In this document: piece by piece, positions 1 to 11,152 of the stretch
How positions within the stretch are numbered: position 1 is the first letter of the stretch
Layout of the letters: the number at the start of each line of letters is the position of its first letter
NCBI GenBank assembly: GCA_964500365.1
Contig: CAZCPB010000053.1
Span: 1-18,881, forward strand
Reading direction: 5' to 3'
Source of the DNA: CAZCPB01 sp964500365
Lineage (GTDB): Bacteria > Planctomycetota > Phycisphaerae > Phycisphaerales > UBA1924
Length of the DNA stretch: 18,881 nt
The notes under the pieces: model-generated
What the model saw: only the letters and a program-made list of their open reading frames with translations
What the model was told of the DNA's origin: nothing
Databases searched by the model: none
Program-made: the position numbers and the translations under genes

Positions 1-1201
1 CACCCGCCGTGAGTTCGTCCCGACCGCCCCCGCCGCCGCCGCGGGCTGTGCCGCCGCGCCGCTCGCTCTGGCCCGGCCCTTCCCGGGGCCGCGCGCGAGC
101 GCCAAGTCGCTCCTGATCCTCGGGGGCACCGGGTTCCTTGGGCCGGCGGTGCAGGACGCCGCGCTGGCCGGAGGGTACGAGGTCACGCTGTTCAACCGCG
201 GCGTGCGCGAGACGCTCCGGCGCCAGTCCGACCGGCCGAGCCAGGTGCGTGAGGGCGTGACAGTGCTCTACGGCAACCGCGACCCCGAGAAGACCGCGGA
301 CGCCGACAGCCCGCAGAAGGACCCGAACAGCCCCAAGGGCCTGTCGCAACTCGAATGCAGGAAGTTCGACGCGGTCGTGGACACCTCGTGCTACTTCCCG
401 CGGATCGCCAAGGCTTCCGCGACGCTGCTGGCTCCGAACGTCAGGCAGTACCTCTTCATCTCGACGATCTCGGTCTACAAGGACACCTCGACCCCCAACG
501 CCGACACCTCGGCCGAGCTGGCGACGATCGCCGACCCCACCGTCGAGGCGTTCGGCGGGCAGTTCGAGAACTACGGCCCGCTCAAGGCACTCTCCGAGAA
601 GGCCGTGCAGGAGGCGATGCCCGGGCGCACGACCATCGTCCGCCCCGGCTACATCGTCGGCCGCCTCGACACCAGCCGGCGCTTCACCTCGTGGCCGGTC
701 CGCGCCTCGCAGGGCGGCGAGATGATCGCGCCCGGCAGACCCGAAGACCCGATCCAGCTGATCGACGTGCGCGACCTGGCCGAGTGGTGCATCCACCTGA
801 TCGACCGCGGGATCATGGATACTTTCGACGCGTCCGGCCCGACGAAGGGGCTGACCTGGGGCAGGACGCTCGACGCGTGTCTTGCCGCGAGCACCAACGA
901 CACGCGGCTGGTCTGGATCCCTGCCGACTTCCTCGAGAAGCAGAACGCGATGGGGGCGATGCCGATCTGGATCCCGCCCACGGGCCAGTACGCGGGCTTC
1001 CACACCCGCAACTTCGAGAAATCCGAGCGGGCCGGCATGAAGCTCCGCGACATCAAGGACACGTGCAAGGACACCCTGGACTGGTACAACACCCTCGCCG
1101 AGGACGCCAAGCCCAAGGTGGTCCGCGAGTTCCCGGCCGAGCGGGAGCGTGAGATCATCGCGGCGTGGAGGGCCGAGGGCACGAGCGGCGCGCCCAAGTA
1201 A
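1..1201 (+). CDS. Tat-exported NAD-dependent epimerase/dehydratase (5' partial)
   Basis: Extended SDR-type sugar epimerase/dehydratase or reductase; the substrate cannot be told. The reading frame is open from base 2, so the true start lies left of the window and the first ATG at 149 is internal. Translation from base 2 opens with TRREFV, a twin-arginine motif, then an Ala-rich hydrophobic stretch, so the protein is probably exported folded by Tat. The Rossmann dinucleotide motif GGTGFLG is at 122-142, upstream of the ATG at 149, which confirms that start is wrong. The catalytic YxxxK appears as YGPLK (Tyr codon at 572), preceded by the Ser-rich strand FISTISVY. The C-terminal part is typical substrate-binding domain. 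It stops with TAA at 1199-1201. Planctomycetes commonly encode exported Rossmann-fold dehydrogenases of this kind. The fold is certain; the reaction is unknown. Confidence 0.85.
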   Translation, partial: TRREFVPTAPAAAAGCAAAPLALARPFPGPRASAKSLLILGGTGFLGPAVQDAALAGGYEVTLFNRGVRETLRRQSDRPSQVREGVTVLYGNRDPEKTADADSPQKDPNSPKGLSQLECRKFDAVVDTSCYFPRIAKASATLLAPNVRQYLFISTISVYKDTSTPNADTSAELATIADPTVEAFGGQFENYGPLKALSEKAVQEAMPGRTTIVRPGYIVGRLDTSRRFTSWPVRASQGGEMIAPGRPEDPIQLIDVRDLAEWCIHLIDRGIMDTFDASGPTKGLTWGRTLDACLAASTNDTRLVWIPADFLEKQNAMGAMPIWIPPTGQYAGFHTRNFEKSERAGMKLRDIKDTCKDTLDWYNTLAEDAKPKVVREFPAEREREIIAAWRAEGTSGAPK

Positions 1202-1276
1202 ATCAGAAGTTGCCCGAGCCGGGTGCCCCCGCACGCCGCACGAATGACGTGCGTGGCAGCGCTCGGTCCAGCGTGG

Positions 1277-1282
1277 CTACAT
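1277..1282 (+). promoter_or_regulatory. Candidate -10 box upstream of the MmgE/PrpD gene
   Basis: TACATT matches the TATAAT consensus at four of six positions. It sits in the 124-bp gap after the epimerase and would give a leader of roughly 37 nt before the ATG at 1326. No convincing -35 hexamer was seen, so this is weak. Confidence 0.25.
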
Positions 1283-1314
1283 TCCCTGCTCTCCGGCCGG
1301 CTTGCGCCGACCGC

Positions 1315-1319
1315 AGGAG
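1315..1319 (+). promoter_or_regulatory. Shine-Dalgarno fixing the MmgE/PrpD start at 1326
   Basis: AGGAG lies 6 nt before the ATG at 1326. An upstream in-frame TTG at 1302 has no such site and would place this sequence inside the coding region, so the ATG at 1326 is preferred. Confidence 0.7.
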
Positions 1320-1325
1320 CAGCCC

Positions 1326-2987
1326 ATGGCCGACACCGTACGCGTCACGCTCCCCGCCGACTCGAACCAGGCCCTCGGCCTCGCCGAGTTCGCTATCGAC
1401 TTCATGTCGAGCGACCCCGCGAGGGCCGGCGCGCCGGACCGGGCGGTCCTCGACCGCACGGCCATGTTCCACACCGACGCCTGCCTGTGCGGGTACTCGG
1501 CCCTCGCGCTCGCGACCAACGCCCCGACGGTGCTCCGCGATGAAGCGCTGACGTACCCGGCGCCGGAGGGCAAGCCCGCCCCCCGCTGGGCTCGCGCGCT
1601 CAAGCGGCCGGGCGCCCCGGTCTTCGGGTCGAGCGTCGATGTCGCCCCCGAGAAGGCCGTCCTCGCCAACTGCGCCGCCGTCCGCGAGTGGGATTCGAAC
1701 GGCACGAACTTCGGCTACAGCGCCGAGCGGGCCCACCACCGCGCCGGCGAGTTCGGGCACAACGACTTCTATGCCGTCCCCGTTGCCGCGGCACAGATGC
1801 GCGGGCTCGACGGTGCCGCGGCGCTCAAGGGCATGGTCCTGCTGGACGAGATCCGCGGGCGCCTGGCCGAGGTGTTCAGCCTCAAGACGTACAAGATCGA
1901 CCACGTGGTGCACGGGGCCGTCGCCTCCGCCGCGGTGTACGGGGCGATGATGGGCGCAACCGCCGCCGAGATCGAATCGGCGATCGGCATGGTGATCGCC
2001 CACGCGATCCCGTTCCGGGCGATCCGGCACGGCCACCAGCTCTCCGACAGCAAGGGCGCCAGCGCCGCGGTTTCGACCGAGTTCGCGATCCAGGCCGTCA
2101 AGCGCTCCATGTCCGGCTTCATCGGGCCCAAGGACATCTTCCGGAACCCCGAGGCGGTCTTCAATCTGTTCACCACGCGTCTGGGGGCCCGGGGCGTCGA
2201 GCCGGCGGCGCTCGAAGCGATGAAGAAGGGCGCCCGCTCGCCCTTTGACCTGGTTCTCAGCCGCGCCGGCTCGGACTTCACCATCATGGGGATGCACTTC
2301 AAGCTGGGCCTCTACGAGCACCAGTCGGCCGGCGCGCTGCAGGGTCTGATCGATCTCCTCTCGAAGCACCCGTCGCTGCTCACCAGCCGCGCCCAGCCCG
2401 GGGACCGAATCCGGAAGATCGTCGTCCGCGCCTACGAGCCGGCGTTCTCGATCATCGGCGACCCTCACAAGCGCGACCCGCACACCCGGCAGTCCGCCGA
2501 CCACTCGATGCTCTTCCTGGTCTGCACCATGCTCCGCAAGGCCCTCGAACTGCACGCCGCCCGCGGCGAGCAGCAGGTCGGCCACCGCCTTGGCTTCAAG
2601 GAACTCATGCTCCTGCCGCACGACTTCTCGCGCGACGCGATCGGCCACCCCGTGACGCGGGCCCTCATGGGCAAGATGACCTTCGAGCATGGCGGGCCGG
2701 ACTACGACGCGAAGTATCCCGACGGCATCCCGACGTCGATCCTGATCACCGACGATGCGGGCGAGACGCACGACTCGGGGCTGGTCATGTACCCCGCCGG
2801 GCACGCGCGGAACACGACCGCCGACCTCAAGGACATCCTCTCCCACAAGTGGCAGATGCTCGGGCGGCTCGTGGCCGACGACCCCGGCCCGTTGATCGAG
2901 CGGCTGAACGCCGTGGGCTCGACGCCCGCCGACAGCCTCCACGGGCTGTACGGCTTCGAGCTCAAGGTCCGCGAGCGCTTCGAGTAG
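1326..2987 (+). CDS. MmgE/PrpD family protein (2-methylcitrate dehydratase-like)
   Basis: About 553 residues. The family includes 2-methylcitrate dehydratase (PrpD, propionate catabolism) and related lyases or decarboxylases. Recognisable features are the N-terminal all-alpha region with HHRAGEFGHNDFYAVP, the segment IDHVVHGAVASAAVYGA, and a glycine/serine-rich SDSKGASAA stretch before the smaller C-terminal alpha/beta domain. At 553 residues it is longer than the roughly 450-500 usual in the family. No prpB, prpC or other methylcitrate-cycle gene lies nearby, so the substrate should not be assumed. Likely cytosolic; there is no signal peptide. The start is set by the AGGAG at 1315-1319. It stands alone, convergent with the secreted-protein gene at 3102-3797. 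Confidence 0.85.
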   Translation: MADTVRVTLPADSNQALGLAEFAIDFMSSDPARAGAPDRAVLDRTAMFHTDACLCGYSALALATNAPTVLRDEALTYPAPEGKPAPRWARALKRPGAPVFGSSVDVAPEKAVLANCAAVREWDSNGTNFGYSAERAHHRAGEFGHNDFYAVPVAAAQMRGLDGAAALKGMVLLDEIRGRLAEVFSLKTYKIDHVVHGAVASAAVYGAMMGATAAEIESAIGMVIAHAIPFRAIRHGHQLSDSKGASAAVSTEFAIQAVKRSMSGFIGPKDIFRNPEAVFNLFTTRLGARGVEPAALEAMKKGARSPFDLVLSRAGSDFTIMGMHFKLGLYEHQSAGALQGLIDLLSKHPSLLTSRAQPGDRIRKIVVRAYEPAFSIIGDPHKRDPHTRQSADHSMLFLVCTMLRKALELHAARGEQQVGHRLGFKELMLLPHDFSRDAIGHPVTRALMGKMTFEHGGPDYDAKYPDGIPTSILITDDAGETHDSGLVMYPAGHARNTTADLKDILSHKWQMLGRLVADDPGPLIERLNAVGSTPADSLHGLYGFELKVRERFE

Positions 2988-3020
2988 CCCGAGGCCCGTC
3001 ATCGCCAGTCACAAGCAATG

Positions 3021-3052
3021 AAAACGGCCCGCCCTCTTTCGAGAGCGGGCCG
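3021..3052 (-). terminator. Rho-independent terminator of the secreted-protein gene
   Basis: An 8-bp GC stem (CGGCCCGC at 3025-3032 with GCGGGCCG at 3045-3052) extends by three further pairs past one mismatch to a 4-nt loop. Read on the minus strand, the stem is followed by TTTTCATT. It lies about 50 nt past the stop codon at 3102. On the plus strand no T-run follows, so it is less likely to stop the MmgE/PrpD transcript. Confidence 0.8.
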
Positions 3053-3101
3053 CAGCGATCCTTCACCGGGGACCGGACCCCCGGGAGAAACGGAGCAGGA
3101 C

Positions 3102-3797
3102 TCAGCGCCGGCGACGCGCGGCAGCCAGCCCGAGCGCCCCAAGCAGCACCGGCCCGGCCGGCGCCGGCACCGTGTAGCACACCGGGTGAGCGACCGAGTA
3201 GTCGCCCCAGTTGGCGACCTGCTGGTTGGGATTGCCCAGCGAGTCGATCGCGCCGTCGGCGCCGCCGCCGCCGGTCGAGAAGACGTCGAAGCAGATCGTG
3301 GTGCCGGGGGCGACGCCCAGGTCGGCGATCTTGATGCCGAGAGTCACCGAGTTGCCGCTCTTGCTCACGGTCAGGCCGGGCGTGGCGTTGTAGGTCGCGC
3401 CCAGGAGCTGCCAGGCCGAACCGTCCCAGCCGCGGTTCTCGAGGCCGTTGCCGCTGTCGACCCACGAGCCGAGCCAGCGCTCCGCGCCCTCGCCGCCGGG
3501 CACGCCCGACCAGCCGATGGGGCGGCCCCAGCCGTTTCCGTTCGGGTCGCCGTTGCCGGCGCCGGGCACGGTGTCGATCATGACGCAGTACTTGCCCCAG
3601 TCGGTCGCCACCACGTCTCCCGCGAGATTGATCTTGAACGTCAGGTCCGTCGCGTTGCTGCTCACTTCGACGGACAGGATGTCCATGATCGGGTCGGTGG
3701 CAAGCGTGTCGCCGGCCGAATCTGTGAACGTCACGCTTGCGGACGCTGCCGCGGTAACAGACAGCGCTGCACAAACAGATGCGAGTGCCTTCAACAT
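3102..3797 (-). CDS. Secreted protein with PEP-CTERM-like C-terminal sorting tail
   Basis: About 231 residues, function unknown. The ATG at 3797 begins MLKALASVCAALSV, a classical Sec signal peptide ending near ASAS; an in-frame ATG at 3878 would put 27 hydrophilic residues ahead of it, so 3797 is chosen. A GAGG lies 4 nt and an AGGAG 10 nt before it. The mature part is rich in beta-strand-like alternation, Asp, Gly and Trp. It resembles the beta-sandwich exported domains that bind sugars (DOMON/CBM9-like), but I cannot name a family. The C-terminus is VPAPAG, a hydrophobic stretch and RRRR, the three-part layout of PEP-CTERM/exosortase-type sorting signals common in Phycisphaerae. That suggests processing and cell-surface retention. 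Monocistronic, with its own candidate promoter and terminator. Confidence 0.8.
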   Translation of the reverse strand: MLKALASVCAALSVTAAASASVTFTDSAGDTLATDPIMDILSVEVSSNATDLTFKINLAGDVVATDWGKYCVMIDTVPGAGNGDPNGNGWGRPIGWSGVPGGEGAERWLGSWVDSGNGLENRGWDGSAWQLLGATYNATPGLTVSKSGNSVTLGIKIADLGVAPGTTICFDVFSTGGGGADGAIDSLGNPNQQVANWGDYSVAHPVCYTVPAPAGPVLLGALGLAAARRRR

Positions 3798-3850
3798 GTC
3801 CCTCGTACTCCTATGACTCAACGTATTGCGTGCGGGCGGAAACTGATCGC

Positions 3851-3878
3851 AGTGTACACCAGGAGGGCACACGTGCAA
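3851..3878 (-). promoter_or_regulatory. Candidate promoter for the secreted protein gene
   Basis: On the minus strand TTGCAC (3873-3878) is followed after 16 nt by TACACT (3851-3856), which matches TATAAT at four of six positions. The predicted leader is about 45-50 nt. The -35 match is poor. Confidence 0.35.
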
Positions 3879-3893
3879 AGAAAATCATGCATC

Positions 3894-3927
3894 CCGACGC
3901 CGGCCGAGCTTGTGGCAGAAGCGTCGG
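3894..3927 (-). terminator. Candidate terminator after the valS-lipoprotein pair
   Basis: On the minus strand the stem starts directly after the TGA stop of the lipoprotein: CCGACGC (3921-3927) pairs with the same 7 bases at 3894-3900 across a 20-nt loop. A T-rich GATTTTCTTT follows about 8 nt later. The long loop and delayed T-run make it a weak example. Confidence 0.35.
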
Positions 3928-4979
3928 TCACTTGCCAACTGACAGGGGTGAACGCCCTATCGACACGGCCTCTCGGCTGCCCGGGACAACCACGGATAAG
4001 CAAAAATCCCTATACGCAGGCGCGTCCTGTTCCGGGGTGAGGCCCACATAGACCCTGTACGCCTCGACCCCGTACCACCGGGACTTTCCCGCGGGGGCGC
4101 GTCCGGCCGCCGCGCCCGCGATCCGCCGGCCCGCCACGCCGCGCTGCGAGTCGGCGATCAAGGCCTCAAGCCCCCCGCGCCGGCGGCCGCCGTCGCCCTC
4201 CATCAGGAACAGAGTGAGGGCCCACGCCTGTGCGTAGTACGTCAGGGCCGGGTCGGTCCCTCCCTCGAGGGAATCCGCGGGTGACCCGCTCAGGATGTCG
4301 GGGAGCGGCCGCAGCGCGCCTCGATCCGCGGCCTCGCGCAGGTGATCGAACCGCTCAAGGTTGCACCAGGTCAGGAACTCCGGCACCGCTCCTTCGCCGG
4401 GTCGCCACCGGAACCCCTCCATGACCGCGGCGATGCCCTCTTCAAGCCACAGCGGGAGCGGCTCCCGAAACGTGCTCTGGGTGAACTGGTGCCAGCCCTC
4501 GTGCGCCAGCAGCGAGAACGTATCGCGGGGCCCGATGTCGTACAGGATCGAGCGGCCGTTGACCGTGAGCCCGCCGCGAACGATCTGCTGGTACGCCGCG
4601 CCCGACTGGCCCATGAGCTGCGCTGCCGCGCGGCTCCATTGAGGCCGGTTGGCGAGGATGTAGGTGTCGAGCGGGTGCCCGGGGGGCGGCAGCGGTCCGA
4701 AGGCCGTGCGGTAGCGCGCCAGGGCGTGCTCAGCGAAGCCGGAGAGCCGGTCGGAGACCATGCCCGGCGCGATGGTGGTGAACACGCGGTACGACGGCGA
4801 AGCGAGCACCCGGCCCCGGGCATCACCGAACGTCCACGGCTCCTCCGAGGGTCGCGCGGCACGGAGCGGAGCGGACTTCGAATTGTCTGTATGCGCGGGC
4901 GCCGGGCGCGGGGATGGCGTGCACGACGCGACGAGCGTGCCCATCACGCCGAGCGCTGCGGCCGCGAACGAGCCGGGCC

Positions 4980-4983
<4 letters not shown>
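3928..4983 (-). CDS. Lipoprotein with metallopeptidase-like HExxH motif
   Basis: About 351 residues. The N-terminus is a lipoprotein signal with lipobox LVASC (Cys21), so the protein should be membrane-anchored outside the cytoplasm. The core carries LLAHEGWHQ (His161, Glu162, His165), a zincin HExxH, and then WLEEGIA (Glu181/Glu182). That is the spacing and context of the third zinc ligand in gluzincin or peptidase-MA-like proteins, including the DUF1570-type families frequent in planctomycetes. Conserved elements for zinc binding are present, so a peptidase role is plausible, but no substrate is suggested. The start is GTG; its bases overlap the valS stop as GTGA (4980-4983), so translation is probably coupled to valS. 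No separate promoter was seen. Confidence 0.75.
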
Positions 4984-8420
<3,437 letters not shown>

Positions 8421-8428
8421 GGAGGACG

Positions 8429-8434
8429 ATGGTA
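8429..8434 (-). promoter_or_regulatory. Candidate leaderless -10 box for valS
   Basis: TACCAT on the minus strand ends 8 nt before the valS ATG. The spacing would put transcription start at or within a few bases of the ATG, which fits the lack of a Shine-Dalgarno. No good -35 was seen. Confidence 0.4.
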
Positions 8435-8452
8435 CGAGGGTCGCGCCGCCGC

Positions 8453-8471
8453 GTTATCGCGATGTGATAAC
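8453..8471. promoter_or_regulatory. Inverted repeat in the valS/TPR divergent region
   Basis: GTTATC and GATAAC form perfect 6-bp half-sites around a 7-bp spacer, in an AT-richer patch of an otherwise GC-rich 126-bp divergent intergenic region. The symmetry and position suit an operator for a dimeric regulator of either gene; chance occurrence is possible. Confidence 0.3.
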
Positions 8472-8546
8472 TCGCGGACGCTCCCTCGAACCCTTCAACG
8501 CCCGCCGCGAATCGACGATGTACCCTTGACCGTCCCTGCCCACCGC

Positions 8547-9530
8547 ATGACCGCACCCGGATCATCTTCGTCGCGAAAGACCTGGCTGGCGCTCGGCGCC
8601 CTTGCCCTTGTCCTCGGTGCGGGCGGGTACGCGTTCAAGCTCGCCTGGTCGTCCGGGGGCGCCTCGCCGGATCGTGCGGCTGCCGCGCCCACGACCGCCG
8701 CCGCGACGCCTCAAACCGCGGGCGCTATTCTCGAGGCCGCCCAGACCTATGTCCGCCAGGGCGAGGTCGAGAAGGCCGAAACGATCCTCGCCGGGGCTTG
8801 CCGCCAGTACACGACCGACCAGTCGCTGCACGTGGCGTACGCGGACGTCCTCATGTCGCGCCGCAAGGTCCCCGAGGCGTACGCCCACTACGAGCAGGCG
8901 CTCGCGATCGGCCCCCGCCCCGCGGACCTCGAGTTCACCGCCGGCACCGCCGCGAACATGGCGGGCAAGCCCGACCGCGCCCTCGAGCACTACTCGGCGG
9001 CGCAGACGGCGGACAAGACCAATCCGAAGTACCCGCTCTACCTCGGGCAGGTGCAGCTCAAGCTCGGCCAGAACGACGAGGCCAAGGCGAGCCTGATCCG
9101 TTCGGCGCGCCTCGACCCCGAGCAGGCGATCGCCTGGGGCACGCTCGCCGAGATCTCGCTCCGCGAGAACCAGCTCGACCTCGCGCTCCAGCACATCGAG
9201 AAGGCCCGGGCCCTCGAGCCCGGCGCCGCGACCTGGCGCCTGATCGAGAGCCGCGCCCTGACCCGCATGGGCGAACCCGAGAAGGCCGTGCAGCTCCTCA
9301 TCACGCTCGAAGAGGGCGAGCGCTTCAGCGGCCCCGTGCTCCGGCAGATCGGCCAGTGCTACGGCATGCTCTCGCGCCCGGCCGACGCCGCGGCGGTCTA
9401 CTCACGGGCCTCCGATGCCCACCCGCAGGACGGCCCCCTCGCCCGCGAAGCCGCCGACTGGGCCAAGCGCGCCGGCGACGAAAAGACCGCCGCCCGCCTC
9501 GAGGCCCGAGCACGCCAACACGGAAAATAG
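8547..9530 (+). CDS. Membrane-anchored tetratricopeptide-repeat protein
   Basis: About 327 residues. The ATG at 8547 is preferred: the frame is open back to 8403, but that would overlap valS and add 48 basic, low-complexity residues. The N-terminus has a single membrane helix (LALGALALVLGAGGYAFKLA, about residues 13-32) after a short charged start, so the rest is probably periplasmic or a signal-anchored domain. From about residue 60 onward at least six helical TPR-like repeats can be seen, for example AAQTYVRQGEVEKAETIL, AYAHYEQALAIGPRP, and YLGQVQLKLGQNDEAKASL. TPR domains scaffold protein complexes; no partner is indicated. Divergent from valS and convergent with plsC, with only 27 bp between the two stops. 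Confidence 0.8.
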   Translation: MTAPGSSSSRKTWLALGALALVLGAGGYAFKLAWSSGGASPDRAAAAPTTAAATPQTAGAILEAAQTYVRQGEVEKAETILAGACRQYTTDQSLHVAYADVLMSRRKVPEAYAHYEQALAIGPRPADLEFTAGTAANMAGKPDRALEHYSAAQTADKTNPKYPLYLGQVQLKLGQNDEAKASLIRSARLDPEQAIAWGTLAEISLRENQLDLALQHIEKARALEPGAATWRLIESRALTRMGEPEKAVQLLITLEEGERFSGPVLRQIGQCYGMLSRPADAAAVYSRASDAHPQDGPLAREAADWAKRAGDEKTAARLEARARQHGK

Positions 9531-9557
9531 GCTCACTCTCCTCTTCTCCTGTTCTCC

Positions 9558-10307
9558 TCACTCCGCCTCAGTCGCCGTCTCATGCCTGAACGCCTCGTCC
9601 CCCGGGCCCGCCCGCGGGTACGCGCCCCGGGTCGCCAGCCGGATCCGGCGGCGAAGGTCCATGCGCAGGTCGTCGATCTCGCGCTCGAGCCTCCTCAGCA
9701 TCCCGTCCGGGCCCTCGGCCATGATCGCATCGTGCGCGATCGGGTGCCCGAATGAGACGGCGATCGGTGACCCCCAGACCCGCGGCAGGCGGCTGGTCCG
9801 GGGCCACGCGTCGAAGCAGCCCTCGACCGCCGCGGGGAGCACCGGGCACTTGGCGCGCCGAACAAGCAGCACGACGCCGCGCTTGAAGCGGTGCATGGCG
9901 CCGTCGGGCGTGCGGTTGCCCTCCGGGAAGATCACGACCGGGTGCCCCATCGAGAGCCGGTTCAGCGCCTCGCGGATCGCGCCCGCGTCCCCCGAGTCGT
10001 CTTTCAACGGCACGCAGTTGACCATCTCGAGCAGCGTGCCGAACGGTTTGAACTTGAAGAGCGACGCCCGCGCGATGTAGTCGCAGTGCCGGTTGCGCGC
10101 CGACGAGCCGATGAACGGCGGATCGATGAACGACTGGTGGTTGGCGGCGATGATGAGCGGCCCGGTCGGCGGCACGCGATCGGCGTGATACCAGCGCGCC
10201 CGGAACGCCAGCCCGAAGGACAGCGTGAGGAATCCCCGCGCACACTCGTAAAAGAGCACGTGCCCGAGGGAGCTTCCGGGATGTCGCTGGCGCAGCGTCT
10301 CGAGCAT
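9558..10307 (-). CDS. plsC: 1-acyl-sn-glycerol-3-phosphate acyltransferase
   Basis: Makes phosphatidic acid from lysophosphatidic acid in phospholipid synthesis, at the inner face of the membrane. The PlsC/LPLAT signatures are clear: NHQSFID (residues 56-62, the HX4D catalytic motif with His57 and Asp62) and FPEGNRT (127-133, the substrate-binding EGTR-type motif). Length of 249 residues is typical. A hydrophobic N-terminal segment (about residues 15-36) may dock it to the membrane. It begins 19 bp after the cmk stop on the same strand, and cmk-plsC adjacency is common in bacteria, so they are probably co-transcribed. No Shine-Dalgarno was seen before the ATG, consistent with coupling. The acidic C-terminal tail is not conserved. 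Confidence 0.92.
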   Translation of the reverse strand: MLETLRQRHPGSSLGHVLFYECARGFLTLSFGLAFRARWYHADRVPPTGPLIIAANHQSFIDPPFIGSSARNRHCDYIARASLFKFKPFGTLLEMVNCVPLKDDSGDAGAIREALNRLSMGHPVVIFPEGNRTPDGAMHRFKRGVVLLVRRAKCPVLPAAVEGCFDAWPRTSRLPRVWGSPIAVSFGHPIAHDAIMAEGPDGMLRRLEREIDDLRMDLRRRIRLATRGAYPRAGPGDEAFRHETATEAE

Positions 10308-10326
10308 GCGTCGGAACCGTCCCGGG

Positions 10327-11082
10327 TTAGCCCGGCGGGACGAGTTCGAGAACCCGCCGCTCCAGGTGCGTCACGACCTGCTCGAAGCTGAGCCCCGAGG
10401 TGTCCACCCGCTCGGCATCGTCGGGGCAGATCAGTGGGCCGTCCGACCGCGAAGAATCGCTGCGGTCGCGCTCCACGATGTCCCGCAGCAGGGCGGCCGA
10501 GTCCGGCTCGACTCCCGCGGCGCGGAGCTGCTCGGCTCTGCGGCGGCAGCGGACCTCGGGCGAGGCGTCGAGGTAGAACTTGACCTCCGCGTCGGGGAAC
10601 ACGACCGAGCCCTGGTCGCGGCCCTCGGTCACCAGGCGCGGGTGCTGGCGGGCGATTTCCCGCTGCTTGCGGACCATGACTTCCCGGAGCGGCGCGATCC
10701 CGGCGATGGGGGAAACCACCGCCGTGACGTCCGCCGCCCGGACGCGGGCCCCCTGGGCTCGGCCCCACGCAAGGATCTCGGGGGGGTCGGTGCTCCAGTC
10801 GAAGCGGATGTCCGCCCGCTCGACCGCGCGCACGACCTGATCCGTGTCGGCGCGGTCGATCCCCCCGTCGATCACCACCGCCGCGGCGGCCCGGTACATC
10901 GCGCCCGTGTCGAGGAAGTCGAGCCCGAGCCGCGCCGCGAGCGTCCGGGCCACCGACGATTTCCCGGTGCCCGCGGGGCCGTCGATGGTCACGATGATGG
11001 GCCGGCCGTAGGGGAGCACCGAGGGTTTCCTTGCCGGCGGACGGTAGACAAGGGTTGTCGGCTCGGTCGTGGCCTCGGGCAT
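10327..11082 (-). CDS. cmk: Cytidylate kinase
   Basis: Phosphorylates CMP/dCMP with ATP in pyrimidine nucleotide recycling; cytosolic. The P-loop GPAGTGKSS lies at residues 35-43, followed by DTGAMYRA (58-65), the TEGRDQGSVVFPDAEVKFYL region, and the lid segment RDRSDSSRSDGPL. All are diagnostic of bacterial Cmk. At 251 residues it is slightly longer than the usual 220-230 because of a roughly 25-residue N-terminal extension rich in Pro and Thr. The ATG at 11082 is nevertheless well supported: AGGAGG (11088-11093) lies 5 nt upstream. plsC follows 19 bp downstream. The TIM-barrel gene ends 70 bp upstream, so the three may be one operon, but a cmk promoter in the gap is possible. Confidence 0.95.
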   Translation of the reverse strand: MPEATTEPTTLVYRPPARKPSVLPYGRPIIVTIDGPAGTGKSSVARTLAARLGLDFLDTGAMYRAAAAVVIDGGIDRADTDQVVRAVERADIRFDWSTDPPEILAWGRAQGARVRAADVTAVVSPIAGIAPLREVMVRKQREIARQHPRLVTEGRDQGSVVFPDAEVKFYLDASPEVRCRRRAEQLRAAGVEPDSAALLRDIVERDRSDSSRSDGPLICPDDAERVDTSGLSFEQVVTHLERRVLELVPPG

Positions 11083-11152
11083 GATCGCCTCCTGCCCAGT
11101 TTCCTTGAAGCCCTGTCCTGATACACCGTCGCGCCGGCCTCCGTGCCGGGGC

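Noticed and set aside
1203..3002. A 599-codon open frame antisense to the MmgE/PrpD gene
   Set aside because: Same compositional artefact: low-complexity product, no motifs, and the sense gene is well supported.
3818..4003. A 61-codon minus-strand frame between the secreted protein and the lipoprotein
   Set aside because: It overlaps the end of the lipoprotein gene and the promoter region, has no Shine-Dalgarno and an unremarkable sequence.
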